A stretch of DNA of 64,000 nucleotides from Lachnospiraceae bacterium. Lineage in GTDB: Bacteria > Bacillota > Clostridia > Lachnospirales > Lachnospiraceae. The translations under genes were made by a program, and so were the position numbers. The DNA is taken from assembly GCA_014804365.1 (NCBI GenBank), contig JAAUZX010000051.1:16358-80357 (forward strand). Reading direction: 5' to 3'. Below the pieces are notes generated by a model. It was not told the origin of the DNA and did not search any database. It saw nothing but the letters and a program-made list of their open reading frames with translations. Shown one piece after another: positions 18,266 to 26,606 of this stretch. Position 1 is the stretch's first letter. Each line of letters starts with the position of its first letter.

Positions 18266-19306
18266 ATGGCAGAAACGACGATCAAGGATATAGCGAAACA
18301 GTGTGGGGTGGGGATCAGCACGGTGTCACGGGCAATCAATAATCACCCGGACATCAATCCGGAAACCCGTAAGATGATTATGAAAGTGATTGAGGAGACC
18401 GGATTTATTCCCAACAACAGTGCGCGGAATCTGAAACGAACAGATGCAAAGTGTATCGCAGTACTCGTCAAGGGTATCACGAACCCTTTTTTCAGCAATA
18501 TGATCCAGATCATAGAGGAAGAGACGCAGCGGAACCGGTATGCGCTGGTGCTTAGGCACGTGGAGGCGTATGAGGACGAGGTGGACGTGGCGCTGGAACT
18601 GGAGAAGGAGAAGCGACTCCGCGGTATCGTCTTTCTGGGCGGTCGGTTTACCCATTCGGAAGAGAAAATAGGCAAACTTAACGTTCCGTTTATATTCAGT
18701 ACGATCGGAGTGGATATCTCGGATCAGATCGGCAGGGTAGAGTTTTCCAATATCGCGGTTGATGATAAGCTGGAGAGTAAGAGAATGACCGAATATCTGC
18801 TTGAGCTGGGACACAGGAGGATCGCATTCGTCACGGAACGACAGGAAGAGTCAATCGGCCGCCGGCGTATCGAGGGCTATCGGGCAGCTTTCGCCGACCG
18901 CGGACTGGAAGTCCGGGAAGAACTGGTCTGCTATGTGCAGGATGAATTGGATCATTTCTCCATGGAGAACGGTTATATCACGACCCGCAAACTTCTGGAA
19001 TCCGGTGAAAAGGTGACGGCGATCTATGCGGCCTCCGATTCACTGGCAATCGGGGCATGCAGAGCGGTACTGGAAGCGGGCATGCGTATTCCCGAGGATA
19101 TCTCCGTGGCGGGGTACGACGGCATAGAGCTGGGAGAATATTATAATCCCAAGCTGACTACGATCAAACAGCCGGTGGAGGAGATGGCGAAGAACACCAT
19201 CCGTCTCCTGCTAGATGTGATCGCAGGCAGACAAGAGCACCAGCAGATCATATTTCCGGCCGAGCTGGTGGTGAGAGAGTCTACGGCCGCCGTAAAGGAG
19301 TCATAA
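18266..19306 (+). CDS. LacI-family transcriptional regulator
   Basis: A 346-residue repressor if started at 18266, where AAGGGGA is 5 bases upstream and the protein begins MAETTIKDIAKQCGVG as usual for the family; an ATG at 18260 touches that site and an upstream extension is implausible. The N-terminal helix-turn-helix (TIKDIAKQCGVGISTVSRAI) and hinge (about 45-60) precede a periplasmic-binding-like effector domain. It most likely controls the adjacent transporter and malQ genes, with maltose or a maltodextrin as inducer. The CG-centred repeats at 12892-12956 are its candidate operators. The stop overlaps the convergent CYTH gene by six bases. Confidence 0.9.
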   Translation: MAETTIKDIAKQCGVGISTVSRAINNHPDINPETRKMIMKVIEETGFIPNNSARNLKRTDAKCIAVLVKGITNPFFSNMIQIIEEETQRNRYALVLRHVEAYEDEVDVALELEKEKRLRGIVFLGGRFTHSEEKIGKLNVPFIFSTIGVDISDQIGRVEFSNIAVDDKLESKRMTEYLLELGHRRIAFVTERQEESIGRRRIEGYRAAFADRGLEVREELVCYVQDELDHFSMENGYITTRKLLESGEKVTAIYAASDSLAIGACRAVLEAGMRIPEDISVAGYDGIELGEYYNPKLTTIKQPVEEMAKNTIRLLLDVIAGRQEHQQIIFPAELVVRESTAAVKES

Positions 19307-19792
19307 CATTCGCCGGCTTAAGTTGGAATTATGGTAGGACGGATCGTTCGTTACGTCTTGATCAAACCAGTCAAGAGGAATAAATGTATTCGCTGTTTCT
19401 TCCGAGGGGAATTCTACTTCGGCAATCACCAGAGGAGCAAAGGGTGCCTCAAAAATGTCCAATTCTACATATAGACTAATCTGGTCAATTTTTTTCATGT
19501 AGTCTGACACAAATGTCGGATTGTCAATCGGTATGACATACCGTTTCTTAGAAATCACATTTCCGTCGGCTTTATCACGCAGATGATAATAGGAAGGCTC
19601 ATTGAGCGGGAGATTGTACTCTTCCCGTGCCATCAGGCCTTTGCCTTTATAAGTCAAATAGTAGTTATCGTCCTGTCTGCGGATTCTGACAACAGGGTCA
19701 GTGTTTAAATAGGCCTGCTCGATGATGTGGCAGGGATATTGACTTAGATTCTCAGGGAGTTTTTTGACTGTGAATTTGCGTTCGATTTCCAT
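19301..19792 (-). CDS. CYTH-domain protein
   Basis: A 163-residue single-domain protein beginning MEIERKFTV, the EIERKF signature of CYTH (adenylate cyclase/thiamine triphosphatase-like) domains. Alternating charged motifs follow: VRIRRQ, YLTYKGKG, KKRYVI, YVELDIFE and VIAEVEF, which line the triphosphate tunnel. Bacterial single-domain members are usually inorganic triphosphatases, but the substrate here is not determinable. GGAGG lies about 20 bases upstream and AAGGAA nearer the ATG. It is convergent with the LacI gene. Confidence 0.85.
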   Translation of the reverse strand: MEIERKFTVKKLPENLSQYPCHIIEQAYLNTDPVVRIRRQDDNYYLTYKGKGLMAREEYNLPLNEPSYYHLRDKADGNVISKKRYVIPIDNPTFVSDYMKKIDQISLYVELDIFEAPFAPLVIAEVEFPSEETANTFIPLDWFDQDVTNDPSYHNSNLSRRML

Positions 19793-19850
19793 GGTGGTTC
19801 CTTTCAGCCTCCTTCATAGATACAAAGTTGTTTCTGTATTATATATCTAT

Positions 19851-19879
19851 ATTATAAAGAGGATATGTGCTGATGTAAA
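19851..19879 (-). promoter_or_regulatory. Sigma-A promoter of the CYTH gene
   Basis: On the minus strand TTTACA and TATAAT are spaced by 17 bases, about 60 bases before the CYTH start codon. Confidence 0.6.
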
Positions 19880-19970
19880 GTCTTGTTTATTTGGTATGAT
19901 AAAGAAAAATATATGGTAAATCGTAACAGCGGATTTTGCGACGAAACAATGTGGGTTAGATAAGACGGAC

Positions 19971-20122
19971 GCGCCGGACAGTATGTAGTTGTCCTAAGGA
20001 CGCGCTTCCGCTCGGTTCCAAACGCAACGGTACTAAGCTCGAAAGTTGCTTCGCAACTTTAAACCTCGCTAAGTGCCGGCGTTTTCCAACGGTCCTTATG
20101 ACAACTACATACTATCCGGTGC
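19971..20122 (+). repeat. Long palindromic element, copy A
   Basis: A 152-bp imperfect palindrome. Its ends (AGTATGTAGTTGTC and GACAACTACATACT) pair over more than 20 bases with one mismatch. Inner paired segments are TAAGGAC/GTCCTTA, AAACGC/GCGTTT and GGTACT-AGC/GCT-AGTGCC. The apical loop carries an extra hairpin AAAGTTGCTTCGCAACTTT. The core motifs CTAAGCTCG and CCTCGCTAAGTGCC are shared with the copies at 20234, 36874 and 59827, while the outer arms are unique. Confidence 0.8.
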
Positions 20123-20233
20123 TGTGCATTGAACTTATTTTCAACTTGAGAACCTTTTATAGATATAGCCACTACCCGGTAGATACAGTATATATAGTTA
20201 TAGTAAGTGCACAGTATATATAGTCATTACCTA

Positions 20234-20385
20234 GCGCAGAGGGAAGTTAATATCTTAAGAAGCCCCTTAAAAAGCGTCAGTGCTTAACGAGGTCTTGAGT
20301 TGCGAAGCAACTCACGAGTTTAGCAGCTGCTACGCTTTTTACGGAGCGGGAGCGCGGCTTCGTAGATATTAACTTCCCTCTGCGC
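20234..20385 (-). repeat. Long palindromic element, copy B
   Basis: A second 152-bp copy, reading on the minus strand, 111 bases from copy A. The arms GCGCAGAGGGAAGTTAATAT and the reverse complement at the other end match perfectly. Read on the minus strand it shares TCCGTAAAAAGCGTAG and ACGCTTTTTAAGGGGCT with copies C and D. Its apical loop contains GAGTTGCTTCGCAACTC. The spacer 20123-20233 has a repeated CAGTATATATAGT motif but no gene. Confidence 0.85.
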
Positions 20386-20432
20386 GTTCGTCTTAATCAA
20401 TGTATGAAAAGTGACATCAATTTACCCGTTGC

Positions 20433-20502
20433 AAAGAATAGATTTTAAAGAATCAATTTCAAAAAATAGATTTCAAAGAATTGGTTGCGCAGAATAGGTT
20501 GC
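20433..20502. repeat. Five 14-bp tandem repeats upstream of the MoxR operon
   Basis: Five consecutive 14-base units (AAAGAATAGATTTT, AAAGAATCAATTTC, AAAAAATAGATTTC, AAAGAATTGGTTGC, GCAGAATAGGTTGC). The first units are AT-rich and the last two drift to GGTTGC. They end 22 bases before the predicted promoter of the MoxR gene, so they could be a regulator-binding array or simple slippage. Confidence 0.7.
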
Positions 20503-20524
20503 GCAAAACAAATCAGCGCTATCC

Positions 20525-20553
20525 TTGTTGAAACAAACCCAGTGTGGTAAACT
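20525..20553 (+). promoter_or_regulatory. Promoter of the MoxR operon
   Basis: TTGTTG and TAAACT with a 17-base spacer, about 90 bases before the MoxR start. Confidence 0.5.
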
Positions 20554-20644
20554 AACATAAAGTATTGCAAAATCAATGCCAGCCCAATCTGGCTACCCTA
20601 ATAACATTGTTCCCTAAATCTTGTCTTGAAAGTGGAGCCCAAAC

Positions 20645-21577
20645 ATGAACGACTATGAAACCATAACAAAACTAAAAAATAACATCAACACATTCTTCAT
20701 CGGCAAAGAAGAAGTCGTCGAGAACCTGTTAGTCTGTCTGCTTACAGGCGGACACGTATTGCTGGAAGATGTTCCGGGTGTGGGGAAGACAACGCTTGCG
20801 GCCCTGCTCGCGAGAAGCATTGCCTGCAGCTTCGGCAGAATCCAATTTACACCGGATACGCTGCCGGGAGATATTTGCGGCGTATCGGTATATAATATGA
20901 AAACAGGTGAATTCGAATACCGGGAAGGCGCGGTAATGAATCAGATTCTGCTGGCGGACGAAATCAACAGAACTTCGCCCAAAACGCAGGCAAGCCTTCT
21001 GGAGGCTATGGCGGAGGAACAGGTGACGGTGGACGGGATCGTCCATATGCTGCCGAGGCCGTTCATGGTAATCGCCACACAGAACCCGGTGGAGTTTCTG
21101 GGAACATATCCCTTGCCGGAAGCGCAGATGGATCGTTTTATGATGCGGCTTTCCATCGGATATCCGGAGAGAGAGCAGGAGATCGAGCTGGCGGCGCAGG
21201 TTCTTAATGGGAAGGCACCGGAGAATGCCGAAGCGGTATGTACAGCAGAAGACATCCTGCATATGAAAGAAGCGATTAAGAATATTACAGTCGGCAAACC
21301 GATTCTCGATTATATAGAAGATATGATTGAACTGACCAGAAAGGAAGAGCGCTTTGTCCTCGGGGCAAGTACGCGTGCCATGCTGACGCTTATGCGTGCC
21401 TCGCAGGGGAAGGCATTCATGAAGGGCAGGGATTTTGTAAAGCCGGATGATGTCAAAGATGTGGCAATGCATGTGCTTATGCACAGATTGGTGCTTTCTT
21501 CGGACGCAAGAATACGCAAGGAAGATGCGGCCTCTATTTTAAAGAGCATTATACTGAAGGTGAAGATTCCGGTTTAG
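20645..21577 (+). CDS. MoxR-family AAA+ ATPase
   Basis: A 310-residue MoxR/RavA-clade ATPase. Walker A is GVGKTT (in VLLEDVPGVGKTTLA), Walker B is LLADEINR, and the MoxR-typical GVSVYN, EGAVMNQILL and FMVIATQNPVEFLGTYPLPEAQ segments are present, with the sensor/lid helices toward the C-terminus. Family knowledge: MoxR ATPases act as chaperones that activate or assemble partner complexes and are routinely encoded with DUF58 and transglutaminase-like proteins, exactly as here. GTGGAGC sits before the ATG. First gene of a three-gene operon. Confidence 0.92.
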   Translation: MNDYETITKLKNNINTFFIGKEEVVENLLVCLLTGGHVLLEDVPGVGKTTLAALLARSIACSFGRIQFTPDTLPGDICGVSVYNMKTGEFEYREGAVMNQILLADEINRTSPKTQASLLEAMAEEQVTVDGIVHMLPRPFMVIATQNPVEFLGTYPLPEAQMDRFMMRLSIGYPEREQEIELAAQVLNGKAPENAEAVCTAEDILHMKEAIKNITVGKPILDYIEDMIELTRKEERFVLGASTRAMLTLMRASQGKAFMKGRDFVKPDDVKDVAMHVLMHRLVLSSDARIRKEDAASILKSIILKVKIPV

Positions 21578-21593
21578 GGGGAAGTGTGGCAGG

Positions 21594-22760
21594 ATGAAAA
21601 TTCGCAGGTGGATGCTGTTTGGGGTGTGGGTTCTTTCGTTGGCGGCGATCAGTTTCTACGGCGGTGCTGTCAGTTACGGTTTCTTTTTCGGGGTGACGAT
21701 GCTGCCGGTTATATCATGGGTCTATTTGTTTTTAGTCTATTACAGGTTCAGAATCTATCAGGAAGTGGAGAGCAGAAGTATGGTATGCGGCAATGCCGTT
21801 CCATATTATTTTGTATTGCAGAATGATGATTTCTTTGCTTTTTCCAGTGTCAGCGTCAGATTGTTTTCTTCCTTTTCCTATGTGGAACAGATACCGGACG
21901 GTATTGAGTACGAGCTGCTTCCGGGAGATAAACTCACCTATAGAACCAAGCTAATCTGTAAATATCGTGGAGAGTATGAAGTGGGGATTAAGAAAATTGT
22001 CATTACCGATTTTTTACGCCTTTTTCAGCTCTCTTACACGCCGGCGTCCCCGATCAAGGCTTTAGTCAGACCCAGAATTGTGCATGTGGAAGAACTGCGC
22101 AGCATTACGGACATGACAGCGCTTTTACAAAATGATGCGCAGAACTTACAGACGGAGCCGGATGTTACGGTCAGGGAATACGTGCAGGGCGATGCTTTGC
22201 GTTTTATTCACTGGAAAGCAACGGCACAGGAGCAGAGGCTGAAGGTCAGAACTCGTATCGGAGAGCAGAAACAGGGTATTTCAGTTATATGCGATACGAA
22301 GCGTTACAGTGAGGAGGAAAGGGCATATCTGCCGCTGGAGAACAGAATGCTGGAGATTTTGATTGCGTTGGGGCTTTACTTTGCCGGGAGAAATATTACT
22401 TTTACGGCATATTATGGGCAGAGTGGTGTGCGGAATAGCCATGTGGACAGTCTCGGGGATTTTGAAGAATTCTATCAAAAGAGTTCGGAAATGATCTTTG
22501 ACAAGGATGAAGAAGTCGGGGTAACTTTAGCCGAAGCCATGACAAGAGGAGGAATCCGGAACAGTAAGGTTGTTTTTGTAATCTTGCACAGGTGGGATGA
22601 GAGCGTTGCCCGGATGACGGAGGAACTGTCCGCCGGAGGTGTGATCGTGGTGGCTTATCTTGTTACGGAAGAAGACGCGCAGGAGTATATGAAGCTAAGC
22701 AGCCTGCGCCGAAGGATCGTTGCCATTCCCATAGAAGGAGAGCTGGAGGGAGTCTTATGA
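21594..22760 (+). CDS. DUF58-domain membrane-associated protein
   Basis: A 388-residue protein with two hydrophobic segments in the first 55 residues and a DUF58 region centred on the VREYVQGDALRFIHWKATA motif (consensus REY-GD--R-I-W). Partners of MoxR ATPases carry this domain, followed by a von Willebrand A-like fold. The start lies 16 bases after the MoxR stop, and the end overlaps the transglutaminase gene by four bases (ATGA), so all three are co-translated. The exact role is unknown; involvement in envelope or peptidoglycan-related processes is inferred from the operon type. Confidence 0.88.
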   Translation: MKIRRWMLFGVWVLSLAAISFYGGAVSYGFFFGVTMLPVISWVYLFLVYYRFRIYQEVESRSMVCGNAVPYYFVLQNDDFFAFSSVSVRLFSSFSYVEQIPDGIEYELLPGDKLTYRTKLICKYRGEYEVGIKKIVITDFLRLFQLSYTPASPIKALVRPRIVHVEELRSITDMTALLQNDAQNLQTEPDVTVREYVQGDALRFIHWKATAQEQRLKVRTRIGEQKQGISVICDTKRYSEEERAYLPLENRMLEILIALGLYFAGRNITFTAYYGQSGVRNSHVDSLGDFEEFYQKSSEMIFDKDEEVGVTLAEAMTRGGIRNSKVVFVILHRWDESVARMTEELSAGGVIVVAYLVTEEDAQEYMKLSSLRRRIVAIPIEGELEGVL

Positions 22761-25117
22761 GGGAGCGTATACTGCGGATCAGGACACAGGATATCTATCG
22801 ATTCGTGCAGGCGGCCTTTCTGGTATGCATTCTTCTTATGGGCACGGGGGAATCGATAGGAATTAGGGATACTAAAGCGGTGGTACAGGTTCCGATTGCT
22901 TTTGGGGTGCTTGCCGCTATGATGGGAATGCAGAGATTGACGAAAAAAGGGCGTGCTTTTGGCATTCTGACACCGGTTGTTATTTTAGGTATGACTTTCG
23001 GTATCAGAAATTGTTTTCTCTTTATCCGGTCTTATGCCGGGTGGCTGGTCGGCGCGGATATGTGGGAGCCTGAGTGGGTGGCGGGTTACGAAGTGATGCA
23101 GGTAATTGTTGCCGCGGTCTGCTGTTATATCCTGCAATGGATTCTGGAGAAGTACTTTCTGCTGAAAACCGCAGTGCTGTGTATGCTTGTGTGTGCTCTG
23201 GTCTACTGCCTATTGACCGAAAAGCCCATATCTCATGCCGGCGTGGTCTGTGCTCTGGCATATATCATGGTGATCGGCGGGGAATGGATAGAGTGGTGCT
23301 GGGATAAGGAGCAAAAGAAGGACAGGAAGACGTATATGTTCTGGCTTATGCCGTTTATGGCGGTCTATGTGCTTGTTATGCTGTGGCTGCCTTCTCCCGA
23401 GAAACCTTTTAAGTGGCAGTTTGCCAGAAACGCCTTTTCGCAGGTGAAGGAATCTTTTACGGTGCTGACACAGAATATCGTGCGTGGCAGAACGGAAAAC
23501 TTTGATACGGTACTCAGCGGTTTTCCTGATGACGGGAAGATTCGGGATAATCTGGAGGATGATCACCGCGCTGTTATGGTCATACAAGGGGAAAAGAATC
23601 TGGCGGGGAATGTATATCTGGCGGGGAGAGCCTATGATGCTTTCGATGGCAGGCAGTGGTACCGGCGAGACGGCAATACGGAATATGAAGTTTTTTTAGA
23701 TACGATACAGACGCGTTATGCCGCTGAATTATTCGAAGGAAGATATCTGCACGATTGCATGTCCTTAACGACGCTGCATGTCAGATATCAGTATTTTAAC
23801 TCCGCTTATGTATTTGTGCCTCTAAAGACGCAAAGAATCATGGAGGGAAATAGAGACCTTAATTTTATTCCGGCAGGGGGAAGTCTCTTTTTTACGGATT
23901 CCCGCCATCGGAATACGGATCAGAGAGGGTACGGAACGGAGTATGACGCGGTATTTTATCAATTAAATGCCGGCTCTGAAGCGTTCGAGGATTTTCTGGT
24001 ATCGATGCAGGATCAGGATATTCAGGAGGATGCCGTTATGAAATCAATCCTGCAGTCGCGCGCCGACAAGACCGGAATAGACATAACGGTGGAAGATGTC
24101 AGTTCCTACATCCGGCAGGTGAATGATGTTTATGCGGAGGATGTGGTCTTGTCTGATGAGGCAAGAGCATATATAGATGAAATAACAGAGTCTGCACATA
24201 ACGATATAGAAAAGCTGCGAATGATAGAGGCGGAGCTGACCGCGTATACTTATGCGGAATCTCCCGGGAAACTGCCGGATACCGTGAAAGATGCAGGCAG
24301 TTTTCTGGATTATTTCTTATTGGAGAACAGGAAAGGATATTGCACTCATTTTGCAACGGCGTTTGCGCTTCTTGCGAGAGCTGAGGGGCTGCCATCCAGA
24401 TATGTGCAGGGGTTCTGTGTTCCGATAGAACAGGACAGCGAAACGGTAGTCTACAGCGATATGGCGCATGCTTGGCCGGAAGTTTATATAAACGGCGTAG
24501 GCTGGATTCCGTTTGAACCGACACCGGGATATGCCGGTCTGCGATATACTTCATGGGAGACAGGGTGGAAGTATGAACCTTCGTTTTCCATGGGAGGAGA
24601 CCGTGAACCGGAATACGGCGCTGTGGCGGATGGTGCGCTTGTCTTTTCCGGTGGGGCGGAAGGGATAGAGGAAGAGAATGCGCTGCAGGGAGAGGATATC
24701 GTCGCTAATTATTTGAAAATAGCGGTATATGCCGTATTGACGTTTGCGGCAGCAGGTCTGTTATTTGTCATGTTTGAGAGGGTGATCAGAAAGAAACGCT
24801 ATCAAAAAATGAATCCGGAAAGAAGATTTGACATGGTAGTCCGGAATAATCTGCGGATTCTGGCATGGCTTGGTCTGCGCAGACAAGATTCGGAAACTTT
24901 ACAGGAATTCGGGGGACGTGCCGCAGTACAGTTAGGTCTTTCAAAGAAGCAGCCGGCATTCATAGAAAAGTATGAGGCTATTATATATGGAGGAAAGCGC
25001 GCGGACGAGGCGGATGTTGAGGAGGCCGGATATGAGGGGAAGCAGCTGCTCGGTATTTTGAAAGCAAAGAAAAAGAGAACATATTTTTATTATCGTGTAA
25101 GGGTGTATTTGGATTGA
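22757..25117 (+). CDS. Transglutaminase-like membrane protein (TgpA-type)
   Basis: A 786-residue protein. The first 220 residues contain several hydrophobic helices, followed by a large extracytoplasmic region with a transglutaminase-like core: catalytic Cys in RKGYCTHFATAFALLARAEG, His in DMAHAWPEVY and the following Asp/aromatic context in GVGWIPFEPTPGY. Another TM lies near residue 660 (YLKIAVYAVLTFAAAGLLF) and a DUF4129-like tail follows. This is the third member of the MoxR-DUF58-TGase module. Its substrate is unknown; family members are proposed to process or crosslink envelope proteins. Four-base overlap with the preceding gene. Confidence 0.9.
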   Translation: MRERILRIRTQDIYRFVQAAFLVCILLMGTGESIGIRDTKAVVQVPIAFGVLAAMMGMQRLTKKGRAFGILTPVVILGMTFGIRNCFLFIRSYAGWLVGADMWEPEWVAGYEVMQVIVAAVCCYILQWILEKYFLLKTAVLCMLVCALVYCLLTEKPISHAGVVCALAYIMVIGGEWIEWCWDKEQKKDRKTYMFWLMPFMAVYVLVMLWLPSPEKPFKWQFARNAFSQVKESFTVLTQNIVRGRTENFDTVLSGFPDDGKIRDNLEDDHRAVMVIQGEKNLAGNVYLAGRAYDAFDGRQWYRRDGNTEYEVFLDTIQTRYAAELFEGRYLHDCMSLTTLHVRYQYFNSAYVFVPLKTQRIMEGNRDLNFIPAGGSLFFTDSRHRNTDQRGYGTEYDAVFYQLNAGSEAFEDFLVSMQDQDIQEDAVMKSILQSRADKTGIDITVEDVSSYIRQVNDVYAEDVVLSDEARAYIDEITESAHNDIEKLRMIEAELTAYTYAESPGKLPDTVKDAGSFLDYFLLENRKGYCTHFATAFALLARAEGLPSRYVQGFCVPIEQDSETVVYSDMAHAWPEVYINGVGWIPFEPTPGYAGLRYTSWETGWKYEPSFSMGGDREPEYGAVADGALVFSGGAEGIEEENALQGEDIVANYLKIAVYAVLTFAAAGLLFVMFERVIRKKRYQKMNPERRFDMVVRNNLRILAWLGLRRQDSETLQEFGGRAAVQLGLSKKQPAFIEKYEAIIYGGKRADEADVEEAGYEGKQLLGILKAKKKRTYFYYRVRVYLD

Positions 25118-25305
25118 TAAAATAATGAGGAATGTGGTATATGCTATGAAACAGAATAGTCTGGGAAAGTCTACGATCAGAGTAAAAATCAAGGTAAAAG
25201 CTGTCAGTGAGTCAGGGTAAAAGTCATAATAAATGATTGATTTGCATTTTTGCGTATGATAGAATTTAGTATATCATTTTAATCGGATATAATATAAGAT
25301 AAAAA

Positions 25306-25363
25306 GTAACTGTTCAGAAGGTGCTTTCGCGTAACTGTGAAGAACAGGGATCTGAGCAGTTAC
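25306..25363. other. Hairpin between the TGase operon and the DJ-1 gene
   Basis: GTAACTGTTCAG pairs with CTGAGCAGTTAC (one G-U) around a 34-base loop that itself contains GTAACTGTG and GAACAG segments able to compete. No T-run follows. It lies in the presumed 5' leader of the DJ-1 gene, 18 bases after a TATAAT at 25288-25293. Confidence 0.45.
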
Positions 25364-25404
25364 GGTACAGATTGAATGGATGACGTTCAGGAACGGAGGC
25401 GGTT

Positions 25405-25956
25405 ATGAGTAAAGGGGCAGTTTTTTTCGGAACAGGGTTTGAAGAGATCGAGGCGCTGACAGTAGTGGATATTCTGCGCAGAGCAGGGATTGAGACTTTG
25501 ATGGTGTCTGTCATGGATCAGCGGCATGTGGAAGGTTCGCATGGCATCATGGTAGAGATGGAGATGCTGGCGAGGGAAGTGGATTATGAAGAACTTGACG
25601 TGATCGTGCTGCCGGGCGGTATGCCGGGAACGAAGAATCTGGAGGCATGCGAGGTGTTGATGGATCAGGTGGATGCGTTTGCAGCACAGGGTAAACTGGT
25701 GGCGGCGATCTGCGCGGCGCCGAGTATCTTAGGCCACAGAGGAATCCTTAAGGGAAAGACAGCCTGTTCCTATCCCACTTTTGAAAGTCATCTGGAAGGC
25801 GCGCAGGTATTGCAGCAGCCTGCGGTAACTGACGGCAATATTATCACAGGACGCGGCATGGGCGCGGCGATTCCGTTCGGGCTGGCGATTTTAGAGAAGC
25901 TGCAGGGCAAGGAAGCGGCACAGAAGATGGCGGAGACGATCGTATACGATTTATAG
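25405..25956 (+). CDS. DJ-1/PfpI family protein
   Basis: A 183-residue protein of the DJ-1/ThiJ family. It has the conserved acidic residue in GFEEIEALTVVDILRRAG, the strand-loop VLPGGMPGTKNL, and the nucleophile-elbow Cys103 in AAICAAPSILG, followed by YPTFE. DJ-1 proteins act as glyoxalases, deglycases or redox sensors; the sequence alone does not separate these. GGAGGCGGTT precedes ATG. It appears to be a single-gene unit with the leader hairpin at 25306-25363. Confidence 0.9.
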   Translation: MSKGAVFFGTGFEEIEALTVVDILRRAGIETLMVSVMDQRHVEGSHGIMVEMEMLAREVDYEELDVIVLPGGMPGTKNLEACEVLMDQVDAFAAQGKLVAAICAAPSILGHRGILKGKTACSYPTFESHLEGAQVLQQPAVTDGNIITGRGMGAAIPFGLAILEKLQGKEAAQKMAETIVYDL

Positions 25957-26178
25957 GGATTTACGCTTAAATATATTTAATAACAGTGGCAAAACTTACC
26001 ATAATATTTTCATTTTATCCGAACATACTAACATCAAGATAAGCGATAAAGTGAGCGCTTTCACAGACGATAGGATCCGATTACGGATTGCCGGAATGCA
26101 GAAATAAGTTTCTGTAACAGGCACCTCCTCTGAGATAAGCGCAAAACGACAGCGCTTATCTCAATAATATAGATAGCA

Positions 26179-26208
26179 GAATGAAATCATGCAAATGAAA
26201 TCATTCAA
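26179..26208 (+). promoter_or_regulatory. Sigma-G-like forespore promoter of the SASP gene
   Basis: GAATG (fits the -35 pattern GHATR) and CATTCAA (one mismatch to CATNHTA) are spaced by 18 bases. A start near 26214 would leave a short leader before GGAGGTGA. Overlapping 14-base direct repeats GAAATCATGCAAAT/GAAATCATTCAAAT lie here. Confidence 0.5.
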
Positions 26209-26230
26209 ATGTATTTCGGAGGTGAAAGAA

Positions 26231-26431
26231 ATGGCAAGCAACAAGACGAATAGAGTAGAAGTTCCTGAAGCTAAGGCAGCAATGGATCGTTTCAAGACTG
26301 AGGTTGCATCTGAGTTAGGTGTAAACCTGAAAGAGGGTTACAACGGTGACCTGACATCTAAAGAGGCCGGTTCTATCGGCGGTGAGATGGTTCGTAGAAT
26401 GATCAAGAGCCAGGAAGAGCAGATGAAATAA
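26231..26431 (+). CDS. Alpha/beta-type small acid-soluble spore protein
   Basis: A 66-residue DNA-binding spore protein that coats and protects forespore DNA. It shows the germination-protease recognition region KTEVASELGV and the C-terminal family motif GEMVRRMIKSQEE. The start at 26231 (MASNKTNRVEV) is set by GGAGGTGA six bases upstream; the longer ATG at 26189 would overlap the promoter. This gene is the clearest evidence that the organism forms endospores. A strong terminator follows directly. Confidence 0.95.
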   Translation: MASNKTNRVEVPEAKAAMDRFKTEVASELGVNLKEGYNGDLTSKEAGSIGGEMVRRMIKSQEEQMK

Positions 26432-26454
26432 GCTAAGAACAGCTAAAAAGAATG

Positions 26455-26486
26455 ACCCGTCTGAAAATTCAGGCGGGTTGTTTTTT
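26455..26486 (+). terminator. Intrinsic terminator after the SASP gene
   Basis: ACCCGTCTGAA and TTCAGGCGGGT form an 11-base stem (one G-U) with a two-base loop, followed by TTGTTTTTT. Confidence 0.9.
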
Positions 26487-26506
26487 GTGCGAGTATGTGA
26501 TATAAT
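26478..26506 (+). promoter_or_regulatory. Sigma-A promoter of tig
   Basis: TTGTTT and a perfect TATAAT with a 17-base spacer, about 100 bases before tig. The -35 sits in the T-run of the SASP terminator. Confidence 0.6.
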
Positions 26507-26606
26507 GCTTAGATGACTGTGACTGGAAACGGAATCAGGGCTTTGGTACGAGAAAATAAGCGTGATTATACATGTTACAGATGTAGTTGAAGGAGGAACC
26601 CATACA

